Below, in pieces: positions 37,635 through 46,844 of a stretch of 64,000 nucleotides of DNA. Source of the stretch: Bacteroidota bacterium (GTDB taxonomy: Bacteria; Bacteroidota; Ignavibacteria; Tepidaquicellales; Tepidaquicellaceae); NCBI GenBank assembly GCA_018266875.1, contig JAFDZR010000015.1, forward strand, positions 1 through 64,000, written 5' to 3'. Numbering within the stretch: position 1 is the stretch's first letter; each line of letters opens with the position of its first letter. The position numbers were made by a program, and so were the translations under genes. The notes beneath the pieces were generated by a model. The model was not told the DNA's origin. It did not search any database and worked only from the letters and a program-made list of their open reading frames with translations.

Positions 37635-39470
37635 TTGAATAACCAAATTCACCTTTTTAAAAATTATATTTCTGCTGCATCAATTTTTTTTATTTTAACG
37701 TTTATTCCGTCTGCCTCATCCTTCTCTTCCGAAAAAGATATCCGAATCATTTACACTTCTCCGGTGAATAATTCCAAACTCGTGAACTGCTCGGAGAATA
37801 TTATTTTCAGGACCGGCAATAAAAGTGATATGAATATTTCCAATTTCAGAATCTCGGTCAGAGGATGTTCAGGAAGATTTTTTACAGGAAAAAGTTATTT
37901 ATCTTCTGATAAAAAAACAATAATATTTGATCCGTATGAAAAATTCAATCCGGGCGAGAATGTTTCAGCACAGTTGGTTTCAGTCATTGAAGACAGGATT
38001 CTCAGCAAGATTTCTTTTACAACTTCAGAAATAGAATTGGTCCAAAGCGAAAAAGATAAAATATTAACGGGTATTCGTGAAAAAGAATTCGAACAAAACC
38101 GACAGGCGGGGAAAAGCATTCCGGAAAGTCTAAGCGGTTATAATACCGGAGGCGTGATCATGCCGGAGATCACAATTACAGCCAATAATAACTCAACCGA
38201 TGGAACAATATTCTTTGCAAATATTGCTAACGATACAGTCACTTCACCTTTTATAATGTGCATGAAAAATAACGGCGAATTTCTTTTTTACAGACAAATG
38301 CCTAAGACATGCTATGATTTTAAAGTTCATAAGAACGGGCTGATAACATATTTTCAGAACACAGCAAAAAAATTCTATGCATTGGATTCGACTTATACAG
38401 TTACAGACAGCTTTGCGACAGGTAACGGTTATGAAACAGATCTTCATGACATTCTCATAAAAGAAAACGGGAATGTGATCCTGTTCAGTTATGATGTTCA
38501 GATAATTGATATGAGTCTTATAGTTCCCGGCGGCACTAAAGATGCAAGGGTAACCGGACTGATCATACAGGAGATCGATCCTTTGAGGAACGTGATCTTT
38601 CAATGGAGAAGCTGGGATCATTTTCAGATCACTGATGCAGACAGCGTAAATCTATCTCTTGGAGAAGTGGATTACTGTCACGGAAATGCCATTGACCTGG
38701 ATTATGACGGCAATTACATTCTCTCTTCGAGGAATATGTCAGAGATAACCAAGATCAGCAAAGAAACCGGGGAAATCATCTGGAGACTGGGCGGAAAGAA
38801 TAACCAGTTTACTTTTATAAATGACCCTGTACGGTTCTCTTATCAGCATGCAATTAGAAGGACTGCAGCCGGAACATTCACATTATTTGATAACGGTAAT
38901 TTTCATTCTCCTCCTTTTTCAAGAGCGGCTGAATACAGAATAGACGAGAACAGCATGACAGCTGAGCTTATCTGGCAGTACAAAAAGGATCCTCCGCTTT
39001 ATACATTTGCTATGGGATACACCGACCGGCTGAGCAACGGCAATACGACTATTTCCTGGGGATTTGCCGGAACGGCATTTACTGAGGTAAACAGCAGTAA
39101 TGAAGTTGTATATGAATTCAAATTTGATCAGACAAATTTCAGCTACAGAATTTACAGGGAAAACTGGAACGTGGAACCGCCGGCCGCAATACCGAATATT
39201 CCCGACGATTTTGCAGTGACTCTTAATTATCCAAATCCTTTTAACGGCGTTACTAATATTTATTATAATGTAAGAGAAAATTCTGACGTCTCAATCAAGA
39301 TCTATGACATGCTCGGCAAAGAAATTAAAACGCTTTTAAAAAATGAATTCCGAACAGCCGGAAGATATGTTTCAGCTTTCAATTCCGGGAATCTTCCGTC
39401 GGGAGTTTATATTTATCAGCTTCAGCTTAATGATAATTTTTATTCTCATAAAATGATACTTTCAAAATAA
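37635..39470 (+). CDS. Arylsulfotransferase-like beta-propeller with T9SS sorting domain
   Basis: A 611-aa exported protein. Residues 1-30 are a signal peptide, then comes an SbsA-like Ig domain (about 35-130). An ASST-family propeller follows, with DYCHGNAIDLDYDGNYILSS, ETGEIIWRLGGKN and SYQHAIRRTAAGTFTLFDNG. The type IX sorting domain starts at 531 with NYPNPFNG and ends in the basic KMILSK. The protein is thus secreted across the outer membrane and attached or released. TTG at 37635 is the only start that preserves the signal peptide. Sulfotransferase activity is family-based and unproven. Confidence 0.82.
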   Translation: MNNQIHLFKNYISAASIFFILTFIPSASSFSSEKDIRIIYTSPVNNSKLVNCSENIIFRTGNKSDMNISNFRISVRGCSGRFFTGKSYLSSDKKTIIFDPYEKFNPGENVSAQLVSVIEDRILSKISFTTSEIELVQSEKDKILTGIREKEFEQNRQAGKSIPESLSGYNTGGVIMPEITITANNNSTDGTIFFANIANDTVTSPFIMCMKNNGEFLFYRQMPKTCYDFKVHKNGLITYFQNTAKKFYALDSTYTVTDSFATGNGYETDLHDILIKENGNVILFSYDVQIIDMSLIVPGGTKDARVTGLIIQEIDPLRNVIFQWRSWDHFQITDADSVNLSLGEVDYCHGNAIDLDYDGNYILSSRNMSEITKISKETGEIIWRLGGKNNQFTFINDPVRFSYQHAIRRTAAGTFTLFDNGNFHSPPFSRAAEYRIDENSMTAELIWQYKKDPPLYTFAMGYTDRLSNGNTTISWGFAGTAFTEVNSSNEVVYEFKFDQTNFSYRIYRENWNVEPPAAIPNIPDDFAVTLNYPNPFNGVTNIYYNVRENSDVSIKIYDMLGKEIKTLLKNEFRTAGRYVSAFNSGNLPSGVYIYQLQLNDNFYSHKMILSK

Positions 39471-39498
39471 AATAATATTCCTAAATATTTTTAAGAAC

Positions 39499-39912
39499 AT
39501 GAAATACATTTTTATAATTTTGCTCCTGTCATTTGCTCTTCAGAGCTGTAAGAAGGAAGAGGAAGATTTAAACAGGATAGACGAAAAAAAATTAAAGGAA
39601 GAGATGGCATTCAGCAGAAAAGTAATCGGCGCGGAGATTTTCAAAGGCATGTATACTCTAGTAAATGATTCGGCAAGTTTTACGGAATGTAAATCAATGC
39701 GGAATTATTCTCTTGGAGGCGAAGGAGAACCGGAAGATATCAGAAACGAATATATAAAATTCGAAACTCAGTTCCCCAAAAAACCCGCTTATATTGAATT
39801 CGAAGCTTTCAGATCAACAAGATCCGATAATGAGAAAAGCGTTTCGGATACAGTACTTGTAGTGACAAGGTTTATAAAATTTCTGGGAAACAAAACCTGT
39901 GATGATTTCTAA
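39499..39912 (+). CDS. Small lipoprotein of unknown function
   Basis: A 137-aa protein with a lipoprotein signal: hydrophobic MKYIFIILLLSFALQSCKK with a lipobox Cys at residue 17. The charged stretch KKEEEDLNRIDEKKLKEE follows directly, as often seen in surface or periplasmic lipoproteins of this lineage. No domain is recognised. It begins 28 nt after the ASST-like gene and may be co-transcribed, and its stop overlaps the convergent gene by 4 nt. Confidence 0.6.
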   Translation: MKYIFIILLLSFALQSCKKEEEDLNRIDEKKLKEEMAFSRKVIGAEIFKGMYTLVNDSASFTECKSMRNYSLGGEGEPEDIRNEYIKFETQFPKKPAYIEFEAFRSTRSDNEKSVSDTVLVVTRFIKFLGNKTCDDF

Positions 39913-40682
39913 AGCTCAATCCCCTTTTCCATGCTAATGTGACATATTGCAAAGTCATATTTAACAGGATCGGCAGGATCGAATTCCTTCAGCTTGTCAG
40001 TCAGCGCCAGAGCGAATTTCATGTCGCATGTATTTCTTTGAACGAGATTCAGTTTCCTTGACACTCTGAAGACATGCACATCAACAGGAATGATCAGAGC
40101 TGACGTGTCGACTTTATTCCAGATACCGGTATCAATTTCATCATTTCTTACCATCCATCTCAGAAACAGATTCAGACGTTTGCACGCCGAACCGTTTTCA
40201 GCAAGCGGAACGAGATATCTGAATGAATTTTTTTCAGGAACGGAAATATTAAATTCTCCCGTAAATCTTTTCAGAGCGGGAAGTATATTTTCATTGCCGG
40301 CTGAATGTTCCAGCATAAAAAGATCCTCAAGTGATTTATGCTTCTCATAAATCCGTTTCAGTATTTTGAGAAGCAGAGAAAGATCTTGCTGAGGATTAAA
40401 ACGGTAATTAAGATCTTTTAAAAATTTTTTGTCTTTATGTTCAGAATAATTACAGGTAAATTCGTGTACTTTATTTCCTGTCACATTCAGAAATTTACTT
40501 ATGAATTTATTGATATTTTCTACTCTTCCGTAAGAGTAACAGGAAGTTATAAATCCTGAGGTTTCAATATCCCGTTTATCTTTGAAATTATGCAGATGCC
40601 ATACAGGATCTTTTGAGGAAAATTTTTTATGGTATTTTTTATAGAGTTTATCTAAATAATATTTTAATTCTTTATCTGACAA
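39909..40682 (-). CDS. TIGR02757 (DUF2400) family protein
   Basis: A 257-aa protein with the family features DPVWHLHNFKDKRDIETSGFI, YRFNPQQDLSLLL, CKRLNLFLRWMVRNDEIDTGIW, and IIPVDVHVFRVSRKLNL. The family is distantly like helix-hairpin-helix DNA glycosylases and is common in Bacteroidota and Chlorobi, but its function is unknown. The LFLRWMVR and VDVHVFR segments correspond to the conserved part. It is divergently arranged with the HAD-like gene, only 6 bp apart. Confidence 0.82.
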   Translation of the reverse strand: MSDKELKYYLDKLYKKYHKKFSSKDPVWHLHNFKDKRDIETSGFITSCYSYGRVENINKFISKFLNVTGNKVHEFTCNYSEHKDKKFLKDLNYRFNPQQDLSLLLKILKRIYEKHKSLEDLFMLEHSAGNENILPALKRFTGEFNISVPEKNSFRYLVPLAENGSACKRLNLFLRWMVRNDEIDTGIWNKVDTSALIIPVDVHVFRVSRKLNLVQRNTCDMKFALALTDKLKEFDPADPVKYDFAICHISMEKGIEL

Positions 40683-40688
40683 TTCAAT

Positions 40689-41360
40689 ATGGAAAAAGTT
40701 TTTTTGATCGGAGACAATGAGTCTCTTCTAACCGAAATTTCCGGAATGCTGAAATCCGGATATGAGATCATGGATCAGCTTGATGACACTGCAGAAATAA
40801 TATTTGAACTTTCCGGTTCCGGCAAAGATTTCAAATCCAAGTTCATTAATTTTATTGATGAAAAAAATTCAAAAGCAACTGTGATTTCTTCTTCACTGTG
40901 CATGTCTGTGCTTGAGCAGTCTGTCAATTCAAAGTATCCCGAGAGAATAACAGGTGCGGCATTATATCCGACAGTATCTCTGGCAAAAGGGATTGAGATC
41001 ACGGGGAGCAGATATACCTCAAGGGAACATCTGAGTCTCAGCAGAGATCTTTTTGAAAAAGCTGGCAAAGAGGTAACAGAAGTGAAAGACAGACCGGGAA
41101 TGATAGGAATGAGAATTATATCACTGATAATAAATGAAGCATATCTTGTGCTTCAGGAAGGGACGTCAGTCAGGGAAGACATAGATACGGCAATGAAACT
41201 CGGCACAAATTATCCATTCGGACCTATAGAATGGAGTGAAAAGATCGGAGTGGATATTATTTACAATATACTTACAGCAATGTCTGAAGAGTTCGGGGAA
41301 GACAGATACAGGATCACTCCCCTTCTGAGGGAGAAATATCTTGAGACATTCAGAGTGTAA
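40689..41360 (+). CDS. 3-hydroxyacyl-CoA dehydrogenase-like protein, probably non-catalytic
   Basis: A 223-aa protein whose C-terminal part (KDRPGMIGMRIISLIINEAY, AMKLGTNYPFGPIEWSEKIG) is clearly the 3-hydroxyacyl-CoA dehydrogenase C-terminal domain. The N-terminal half is a shortened Rossmann-like region. It lacks GxGxxG after MEKVFLIGDNES, and the motif that normally carries the catalytic His (HFFNP-like) reads GAALYPTVSLAKG. It should therefore not oxidise hydroxyacyl-CoA by the normal mechanism. The reading frame is intact, so it is a divergent paralogue and not decayed DNA. Confidence 0.72.
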   Translation: MEKVFLIGDNESLLTEISGMLKSGYEIMDQLDDTAEIIFELSGSGKDFKSKFINFIDEKNSKATVISSSLCMSVLEQSVNSKYPERITGAALYPTVSLAKGIEITGSRYTSREHLSLSRDLFEKAGKEVTEVKDRPGMIGMRIISLIINEAYLVLQEGTSVREDIDTAMKLGTNYPFGPIEWSEKIGVDIIYNILTAMSEEFGEDRYRITPLLREKYLETFRV

Positions 41361-41369
41361 AGAAAGAAT

Positions 41370-41507
41370 TTATCTGAATGTAAATCCTGCATGAATTAGT
41401 TTAAAAGTCATGTAAATAGAAAAGATAGTCGCGAGAATGATAATTCCCAGAATAATTTTTGCAAGAAAACTGTCGAATCTTTTTGGTTTAGTATTTTCCA
41501 CAGGCAA
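41370..41507 (-). CDS. Possible small single-helix membrane protein
   Basis: A 45-codon frame from TTG at 41507 (or 43 codons from GTG at 41501) encodes a basic N-terminus (ENTKPKRFDSF), a hydrophobic helix (AKIILGIIILATIFSIYM) and a short tail ending HAGFTFR. This is the classical plan of a small inner-membrane protein, and it nearly fills the gap between its neighbours. No ribosome site is visible and no ATG start exists, so the call is tentative. Confidence 0.4.
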   Translation of the reverse strand: MPVENTKPKRFDSFLAKIILGIIILATIFSIYMTFKLIHAGFTFR

Positions 41508-41566
41508 ATGTGAATTATTTTTTCAGAAATATATTAAATTATAATTTCAAAAAACAGAAATAATTT

Positions 41567-42871
41567 TTATTCCAGTATATCAATAATAAGAGGTTTATCA
41601 GCCGGTTTTGATCCGGTAATTTTCACGGCATCTTTCATTCTTTTTTCTGATACTTCAAGCTTTTCACTACTTCCCGAAAACAATTCACATATCACATCGC
41701 CTTTTTTTACTTCATTCCCGACTTTTGTGTGAAGAATAATTCCGGCGAGATAATCAATTTCATCATCCACTTTTTTTCTTCCGCAGCCGAGCTCGATTGC
41801 AGCGAATCCGAAATCAGAAGCGTGCATTTCAGAGATGAAACCATCTTCTGAGGCTGTAACAGTTTTTGAAAAGGCAGGTCGCTTCAGGTCAGCCCAGTCT
41901 TTAACATAACCGGTATCTCCGTTTTGAATTTCAACTATCTCAAGGAATTTATTATAAGCGGATTTATCCTGTAATTTCTGCAGTGCGATCTTCTCACCTT
42001 CTTCTATATTTTTTGCCATTCCTCCTGCATAGATCATTGCTCCGGCAAGCACATTGTTAAGTTTAAAGAGATCCGGTATCATTTTTCCGTTCATCACTTC
42101 AATACACTCCTCAATCTCAAGCCAGTTTCCGATCTTCATGCCGAGAGGCTGTTCCATATCTGACAGAACAGCAATAGCTTTCTTTCCGAATTTCCGGGAT
42201 GTCGATATAAGTTTCTTTGCAAGTTCAATGGATTCTTCTTTATCCGGGAGATTCGATCCGACTCCGATCTTCACATCAAATACAAGGGCTTCGGCTCCTT
42301 CGGCTAGCTTCTTGCTCATGATACTGGAAGTTATAAGGGGGATACATTCTACTGTAGCTGTTACATCACGAAGAGCATAAATTTTCTTGTCAGCAGGCGC
42401 GAGCTCTGCAGTCTGTCCGACCATTACAAGTCCGGTTTTTTCCAGGATCCTTTTAAAATCATCAACGGGAAAATTCACATTAAAGCCGGGAATGGATTCA
42501 AGCTTATCAAGCGTACCACCTGTATGACCTAATCCCCTTCCTGATATCATCGGAACGGCAATTCCGCATGAGGCAACCAGAGGGGCGAGTATGATGGAGG
42601 TCTTGTCCCCTACTCCGCCTGTGGAATGTTTGTCAACTTTCGGCTTTTTAATGTGACTCAGGTCTAGGATTTTACCGCTTTCAAGCATTATTTCAGTCAG
42701 AAAAAAAGTTTCCTCTTCATTCATATTCATGAAATATACCGCCATAAGGAATGCAGACATCTGATAATCGGTTACTCTTCCGTCAAGATATCCTTCAATA
42801 ATGAACTTGATCTGATCTTTTGTTAAAGCAGATCCGTTTCTTTTTAATTTTATTAATTCAACTGGATTCAT
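41567..42871 (-). CDS. Pyrimidine-nucleoside (thymidine) phosphorylase
   Basis: A 434-aa enzyme that splits thymidine or uridine with phosphate for nucleoside salvage. The family signature is KHSTGGVGDKTSIILAP, followed by SGRGLGHTGGTLDKLESIPG and AYAL-type RDVTATVECIPLITSSIMSKK. The C-terminal PYNP domain (about 345-434) is present, so it is the dimeric deoA/pdp type. DeoA and Pdp specificities cannot be told apart by eye. It could feed on nucleosides brought in by the importer at 9793-13276. Confidence 0.93.
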   Translation of the reverse strand: MNPVELIKLKRNGSALTKDQIKFIIEGYLDGRVTDYQMSAFLMAVYFMNMNEEETFFLTEIMLESGKILDLSHIKKPKVDKHSTGGVGDKTSIILAPLVASCGIAVPMISGRGLGHTGGTLDKLESIPGFNVNFPVDDFKRILEKTGLVMVGQTAELAPADKKIYALRDVTATVECIPLITSSIMSKKLAEGAEALVFDVKIGVGSNLPDKEESIELAKKLISTSRKFGKKAIAVLSDMEQPLGMKIGNWLEIEECIEVMNGKMIPDLFKLNNVLAGAMIYAGGMAKNIEEGEKIALQKLQDKSAYNKFLEIVEIQNGDTGYVKDWADLKRPAFSKTVTASEDGFISEMHASDFGFAAIELGCGRKKVDDEIDYLAGIILHTKVGNEVKKGDVICELFSGSSEKLEVSEKRMKDAVKITGSKPADKPLIIDILE

Positions 42872-43067
42872 TGTGCAAGTTAGAAAAATACAATTTATAA
42901 TTAAAGTCTCATATTATCTGATTATTGATAAAAATGACTTATCATTTAATCCGGGCAGTCTGCGAATGACTTTTAAAAGATTTTCACAAACATTAAAAAT
43001 TGCAGATTGATTTTTCAGCAGCTAAAAAATATTTTCCGGTGGAAAAACTTTTCATTAATTCCTGTTA

Positions 43068-45503
43068 ATGAATTTCTTTTTTAAAAATCCGGCTTTCAGA
43101 TATTTTGTTTTATTTTCAGCAGGAATACTTGCACAGGATTACCTTAGACTTGAATCAAAAATAATTCTGTGTTCAGTTCTGTTTCTTCTGATACTGCTGA
43201 TATCATTCCATCTAATGAGAATTCCGGAATTCCTTACAAATTTGTCACTGGCAATGATTATTTTTGCCACCGGTTCATTAAAAGCGGGAATGGATCTCGA
43301 GCGAAATGAAGTAAATTCAGTTAAATATATTTCCGATACCAGGAAAAACTCATTTGCCGTATTAACAGGAATAATAACTGAAATACCCGAAACTGATGAG
43401 AAAGGAATAAAACTGATTATTGAGTGCCGGAATTTTATAACACCAACGGATACTCTGCGGATTTCGGGAAGAGTTATTGCTTCAGTTAAAAAAGATATTT
43501 ATTCAAAGAAATCCGGACAGCTGCCTGAAATCCTTCCCGGAGATGAAGTCTCTTTAAAAGGCAAACTGTCCTCACCGCCCGGAAGACGAAATCCGGGTGA
43601 ATTTGATTACAGGGAATATCTTGCACTGAAAGACATATACAAATTATTTTTTACCTACGGTTACAGAAATTTAAAAGTATTATCGCACGGAAATCTTGAC
43701 TTCATTTATCAGAGAATAATTTTCCCTTCGAAACTATTTGCTCTGAGAAATATTGATACGCTGCTTTACGGAGATAATGCTTCATATCTGAAAGGTCTGG
43801 TGACGGGAGAACGTTCTGATATTTCTCCGGAAACAAAGGAAGCATTCATTAATGCAGGAGTAATGCATTTAATAGCCGTGTCAGGACTGAACGTAGCCTA
43901 TGTCATACTTTCGGTTACAATTGTACTTTCGCTGTTGCGGATACCGTTTAAATTCAGGATTATTATTACATGTTTTTTTCTGATATTCTACTGCATGTTC
44001 ACAGGCAGTCCAGCTTCAATTCTCCGCGCTTCTTATATGGGAATACTTATTCTGTTTTCATTTATTATTGAAAGGAAGATATTCTTTTACAACATAATAA
44101 GTGTTTCCGCTTTATTGATACTTCTGTATGATACAAGATTACTATTCGACACAGGGTTTATTCTTTCATATTCGGCTACAATCTCCATGGTAATAATTTA
44201 CAAAAGGTTTGAAGAAAGTTTTCTCAGATCGGTGGAAACACGGCATTCAGGATTCAGTAAAGCATTCAGATGGATACTTGTTCTTTTCTTTACCTCGCTT
44301 GCGGCTCAGATCGGGACGCTTCCGCTTACCTCATTGTATTTCGGAAAGATTTCATTGATTTCGCTTATTGTCAATGTAGCAGCGGTTCCTCTTGCCAATA
44401 TCTCCCTTGCGATAGGATTTTTACAGATCACAGCCGCAGTTATTTCATTTCAATTATCTTCTGCAGTAGCAGAAGCCAACAGCATTCTGCTGGGCTTTCA
44501 GCTTGGTTTTATTAAATTTTTCGGCGGGCTGGATTATTCATTTATTTATATAAAAAATTTTAATCCTGTTTTTATTTTTCTGTATTATCTAATGTTCGGA
44601 TTAATTCTTTTCAGCAGATCGATTCATGTTTTCTTCAGAAATGTTTTAATCTCGGTACTTGCATGCTGTATTATTTATATTTTCAGTAAAGGTGAAAACA
44701 GTGATTTGAAAGTCACTTTTCTCGATGTAGGTCAGGGAGACTGCGCTCTTATTGAAACAGCTGACGGCAGGAACATACTTGTAGACTGCGGAAACTTCTC
44801 GAAGAATTTTGACAGCGGAGAGAAAACAATCGCTCCTTTTCTGAGGCGAAAGGGAATCAGGGAGTTAGACATGATAATACTTACACATCTGCACATGGAT
44901 CATATAGGCGGACTTAATTATCTTCTCAGGAATTTCAGCGTAGGCAGGATCATAGAAAGCGGTCAGAAACACAGGACTGAATATACAATTGAAACAGACA
45001 GTCTGATAAGATCAAAAAATATTGAAAGAGTGATTGTAAAAAGCGGCGATATGATAGACCGTTTAAGAGACCTTAGAATATATTTTTTATTTCCGACAAA
45101 GGAAATAACTGATAAGAGCGATGATCCCAAATACGGTAACCTGAATAACGGATCAGTTGTATTTCTTTTGAAATATAAGGAAACGGAGATTCTGTTTACA
45201 GGTGATATTGAAAGCTCAGACGAAAAGTTTCTCACAGATAAATATTCAGGATTTCTGAAAGCGGACATTCTTAAAACAGCACATCACGGCAGCATAACTT
45301 CTTCCACAGTTCCGTTTATAATAAAAAACTCACCCTCGGCAGCGGTTATATCATGCGGTCTGTATAACAAATTCAATCATCCGTCTGATATTGTTCTGAA
45401 CCGTCTTCAGAGCTCCGGCGCTGAAATTTTCAGGACTGATAAAGAAGGAGCTGTAATACTTGAGACAGACGGCACCGTGATCAATATCTCAAACATAAAA
45501 TGA
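43068..45503 (+). CDS. comEC: ComEC/Rec2 DNA-uptake channel
   Basis: An 811-aa polytopic protein. An N-terminal soluble OB-like DUF4131 region (about 30-190) contains PGRRNPGEFDYREYL. It is followed by the competence domain with about eight helices and MHLIAVSGLNVAYV. The C-terminal metallo-beta-lactamase domain starts at VTFLDVGQGDCALIE and has TGDIESSDEK and the Zn motif THLHMDHIGG. It forms the inner-membrane channel that brings single-stranded DNA into the cytoplasm. Other competence genes are not nearby. Its stop abuts the convergent gene. Confidence 0.93.
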   Translation: MNFFFKNPAFRYFVLFSAGILAQDYLRLESKIILCSVLFLLILLISFHLMRIPEFLTNLSLAMIIFATGSLKAGMDLERNEVNSVKYISDTRKNSFAVLTGIITEIPETDEKGIKLIIECRNFITPTDTLRISGRVIASVKKDIYSKKSGQLPEILPGDEVSLKGKLSSPPGRRNPGEFDYREYLALKDIYKLFFTYGYRNLKVLSHGNLDFIYQRIIFPSKLFALRNIDTLLYGDNASYLKGLVTGERSDISPETKEAFINAGVMHLIAVSGLNVAYVILSVTIVLSLLRIPFKFRIIITCFFLIFYCMFTGSPASILRASYMGILILFSFIIERKIFFYNIISVSALLILLYDTRLLFDTGFILSYSATISMVIIYKRFEESFLRSVETRHSGFSKAFRWILVLFFTSLAAQIGTLPLTSLYFGKISLISLIVNVAAVPLANISLAIGFLQITAAVISFQLSSAVAEANSILLGFQLGFIKFFGGLDYSFIYIKNFNPVFIFLYYLMFGLILFSRSIHVFFRNVLISVLACCIIYIFSKGENSDLKVTFLDVGQGDCALIETADGRNILVDCGNFSKNFDSGEKTIAPFLRRKGIRELDMIILTHLHMDHIGGLNYLLRNFSVGRIIESGQKHRTEYTIETDSLIRSKNIERVIVKSGDMIDRLRDLRIYFLFPTKEITDKSDDPKYGNLNNGSVVFLLKYKETEILFTGDIESSDEKFLTDKYSGFLKADILKTAHHGSITSSTVPFIIKNSPSAAVISCGLYNKFNHPSDIVLNRLQSSGAEIFRTDKEGAVILETDGTVINISNIK

Positions 45504-46775
45504 TCACTGCCTCTGCTCGGGAATTTTGAATCCTAGATAAGTTCCTGAGCTGATTCCCATCAGGGCAAGAAGAGTATTGTCAAACTCGGGCATTTTAATA
45601 CTGTTCCATACTGTGAAAATAAAGATGTAACCGAGAACGATAGTCCAGACTGCGATCTGGAATCTGTATAAGCTCACACCTCCGGAATCAGAAAGCAGAT
45701 CATTTATAAATCCTTTTCCGGTAAAACTCTGAAAGCTTCTGTCGGATTTAATTGTATCCCTTATTTCATACTGCCTTTTATTCAGCAATTCCATTTCTTC
45801 CCTGAGCTCTTCTTTCCTTGCGGGAGTTTTTTCATCCTTCGCTGACTCACTGATCACTTTCACTCTGTCGTCAATTGATCTCATCTCAGCGTTCATACTT
45901 ATTATCTTTTGTTTTGCATCAGTTACTTTTTTATAGTTTATCATTACCGAACCAAGTGCAGTCGCAGAACTTATTCCCATCAGTGCCAGAACTGAATTTG
46001 TAATGGATGGAAATTCCTTGGTGATTATATAAAGAGCTAAATAAGATGAGATGACTAGGTATGACCAGAATGCCATCTGAGTCAGTGCAAGGCTGTAAGG
46101 TCTTTTTACACTGGAATTGTTATCGATCACCGGTTCTCTGAGCATATCGGTTTTTACAGCAAGATAAACCGTGATCAACAGAAGAAGGATAGATACTGCA
46201 ATGAACTGGAAGAATGCAGTTGAGCTGTAAATAACAAGAGAAAAATTATTTTTAGCTGATTCAAGTTCTCTTTCTCCGTCAATGCCTGTGCTGACCGTAA
46301 CAAAATTACTTGATTCTGAAGCGATCTGAGGTCGTCTCAGAATTTCGAGCCATTCTTCTTCAGCTCCTTTCATTTTCAAAGGGAATTTTATCCAGCCTTT
46401 ATTAGCGGAAGTATCAATTATATTTCTGGAAGTTACATTACGAATTGGAAGTCCGTTGATAAAAAGTACAATCGGCTTTCCCTTGTTTTTGCTGTCATTT
46501 AGAAAATCCTGTATATTATTGATTTTCAAAAGAATGTTATCACCCAGCGTGCCTTCATTCAGCTGAGTAGCTTCAGACAAAACCGCTTCGACGAAAATTT
46601 TTTCAGAACCTCCTTTTTGAACCGTTGAATTATTTTTCGTTTCTGAAACGCGGTTACCGGAAACCGAATCGGGAGGGAATTTATTTTCCGGAGCAGCTGA
46701 AGACTGAGCAAAAACAGCTCCGGCAGTAAATACAAATAATCCGGAGATCAGAATAGTAAAAAATATTTTACCCAT
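45504..46775 (-). CDS. Membrane protein with duplicated helix motif, unknown function
   Basis: A 423-aa protein with a signal peptide (1-23), a periplasmic beta-rich domain (about 55-180), a helix at 180-207, and two further helix-pair units. Unit 1 (about 226-279) contains LALTQMAFWSYL and LALMGISSATALG; unit 2 (about 368-418) contains LYRFQIAVWTIV and LALMGISSGTYLG. A long charged coiled coil (285-345) separates them. The internal repetition is plain. I do not recognise a named family. It is probably a homo-oligomeric envelope protein. It lies 69 nt downstream of an exported propeller-like gene on the same strand. Confidence 0.65.
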   Translation of the reverse strand: MGKIFFTILISGLFVFTAGAVFAQSSAAPENKFPPDSVSGNRVSETKNNSTVQKGGSEKIFVEAVLSEATQLNEGTLGDNILLKINNIQDFLNDSKNKGKPIVLFINGLPIRNVTSRNIIDTSANKGWIKFPLKMKGAEEEWLEILRRPQIASESSNFVTVSTGIDGERELESAKNNFSLVIYSSTAFFQFIAVSILLLLITVYLAVKTDMLREPVIDNNSSVKRPYSLALTQMAFWSYLVISSYLALYIITKEFPSITNSVLALMGISSATALGSVMINYKKVTDAKQKIISMNAEMRSIDDRVKVISESAKDEKTPARKEELREEMELLNKRQYEIRDTIKSDRSFQSFTGKGFINDLLSDSGGVSLYRFQIAVWTIVLGYIFIFTVWNSIKMPEFDNTLLALMGISSGTYLGFKIPEQRQ

Positions 46776-46844
46776 AATGGTTTATATTTTTACTGAAGTT
46801 AAGAAATAATTTTTCAATAATTGATTTACCTGTAATCCGGCAAA

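Noticed and set aside
42926-42944. Inverted half-sites TGATAA and TTATCA seven bases apart between the phosphorylase gene and comEC.
   Set aside because: Six-base AT-rich arms in an AT-rich gap are likely by chance, and no second copy with matching geometry was found.
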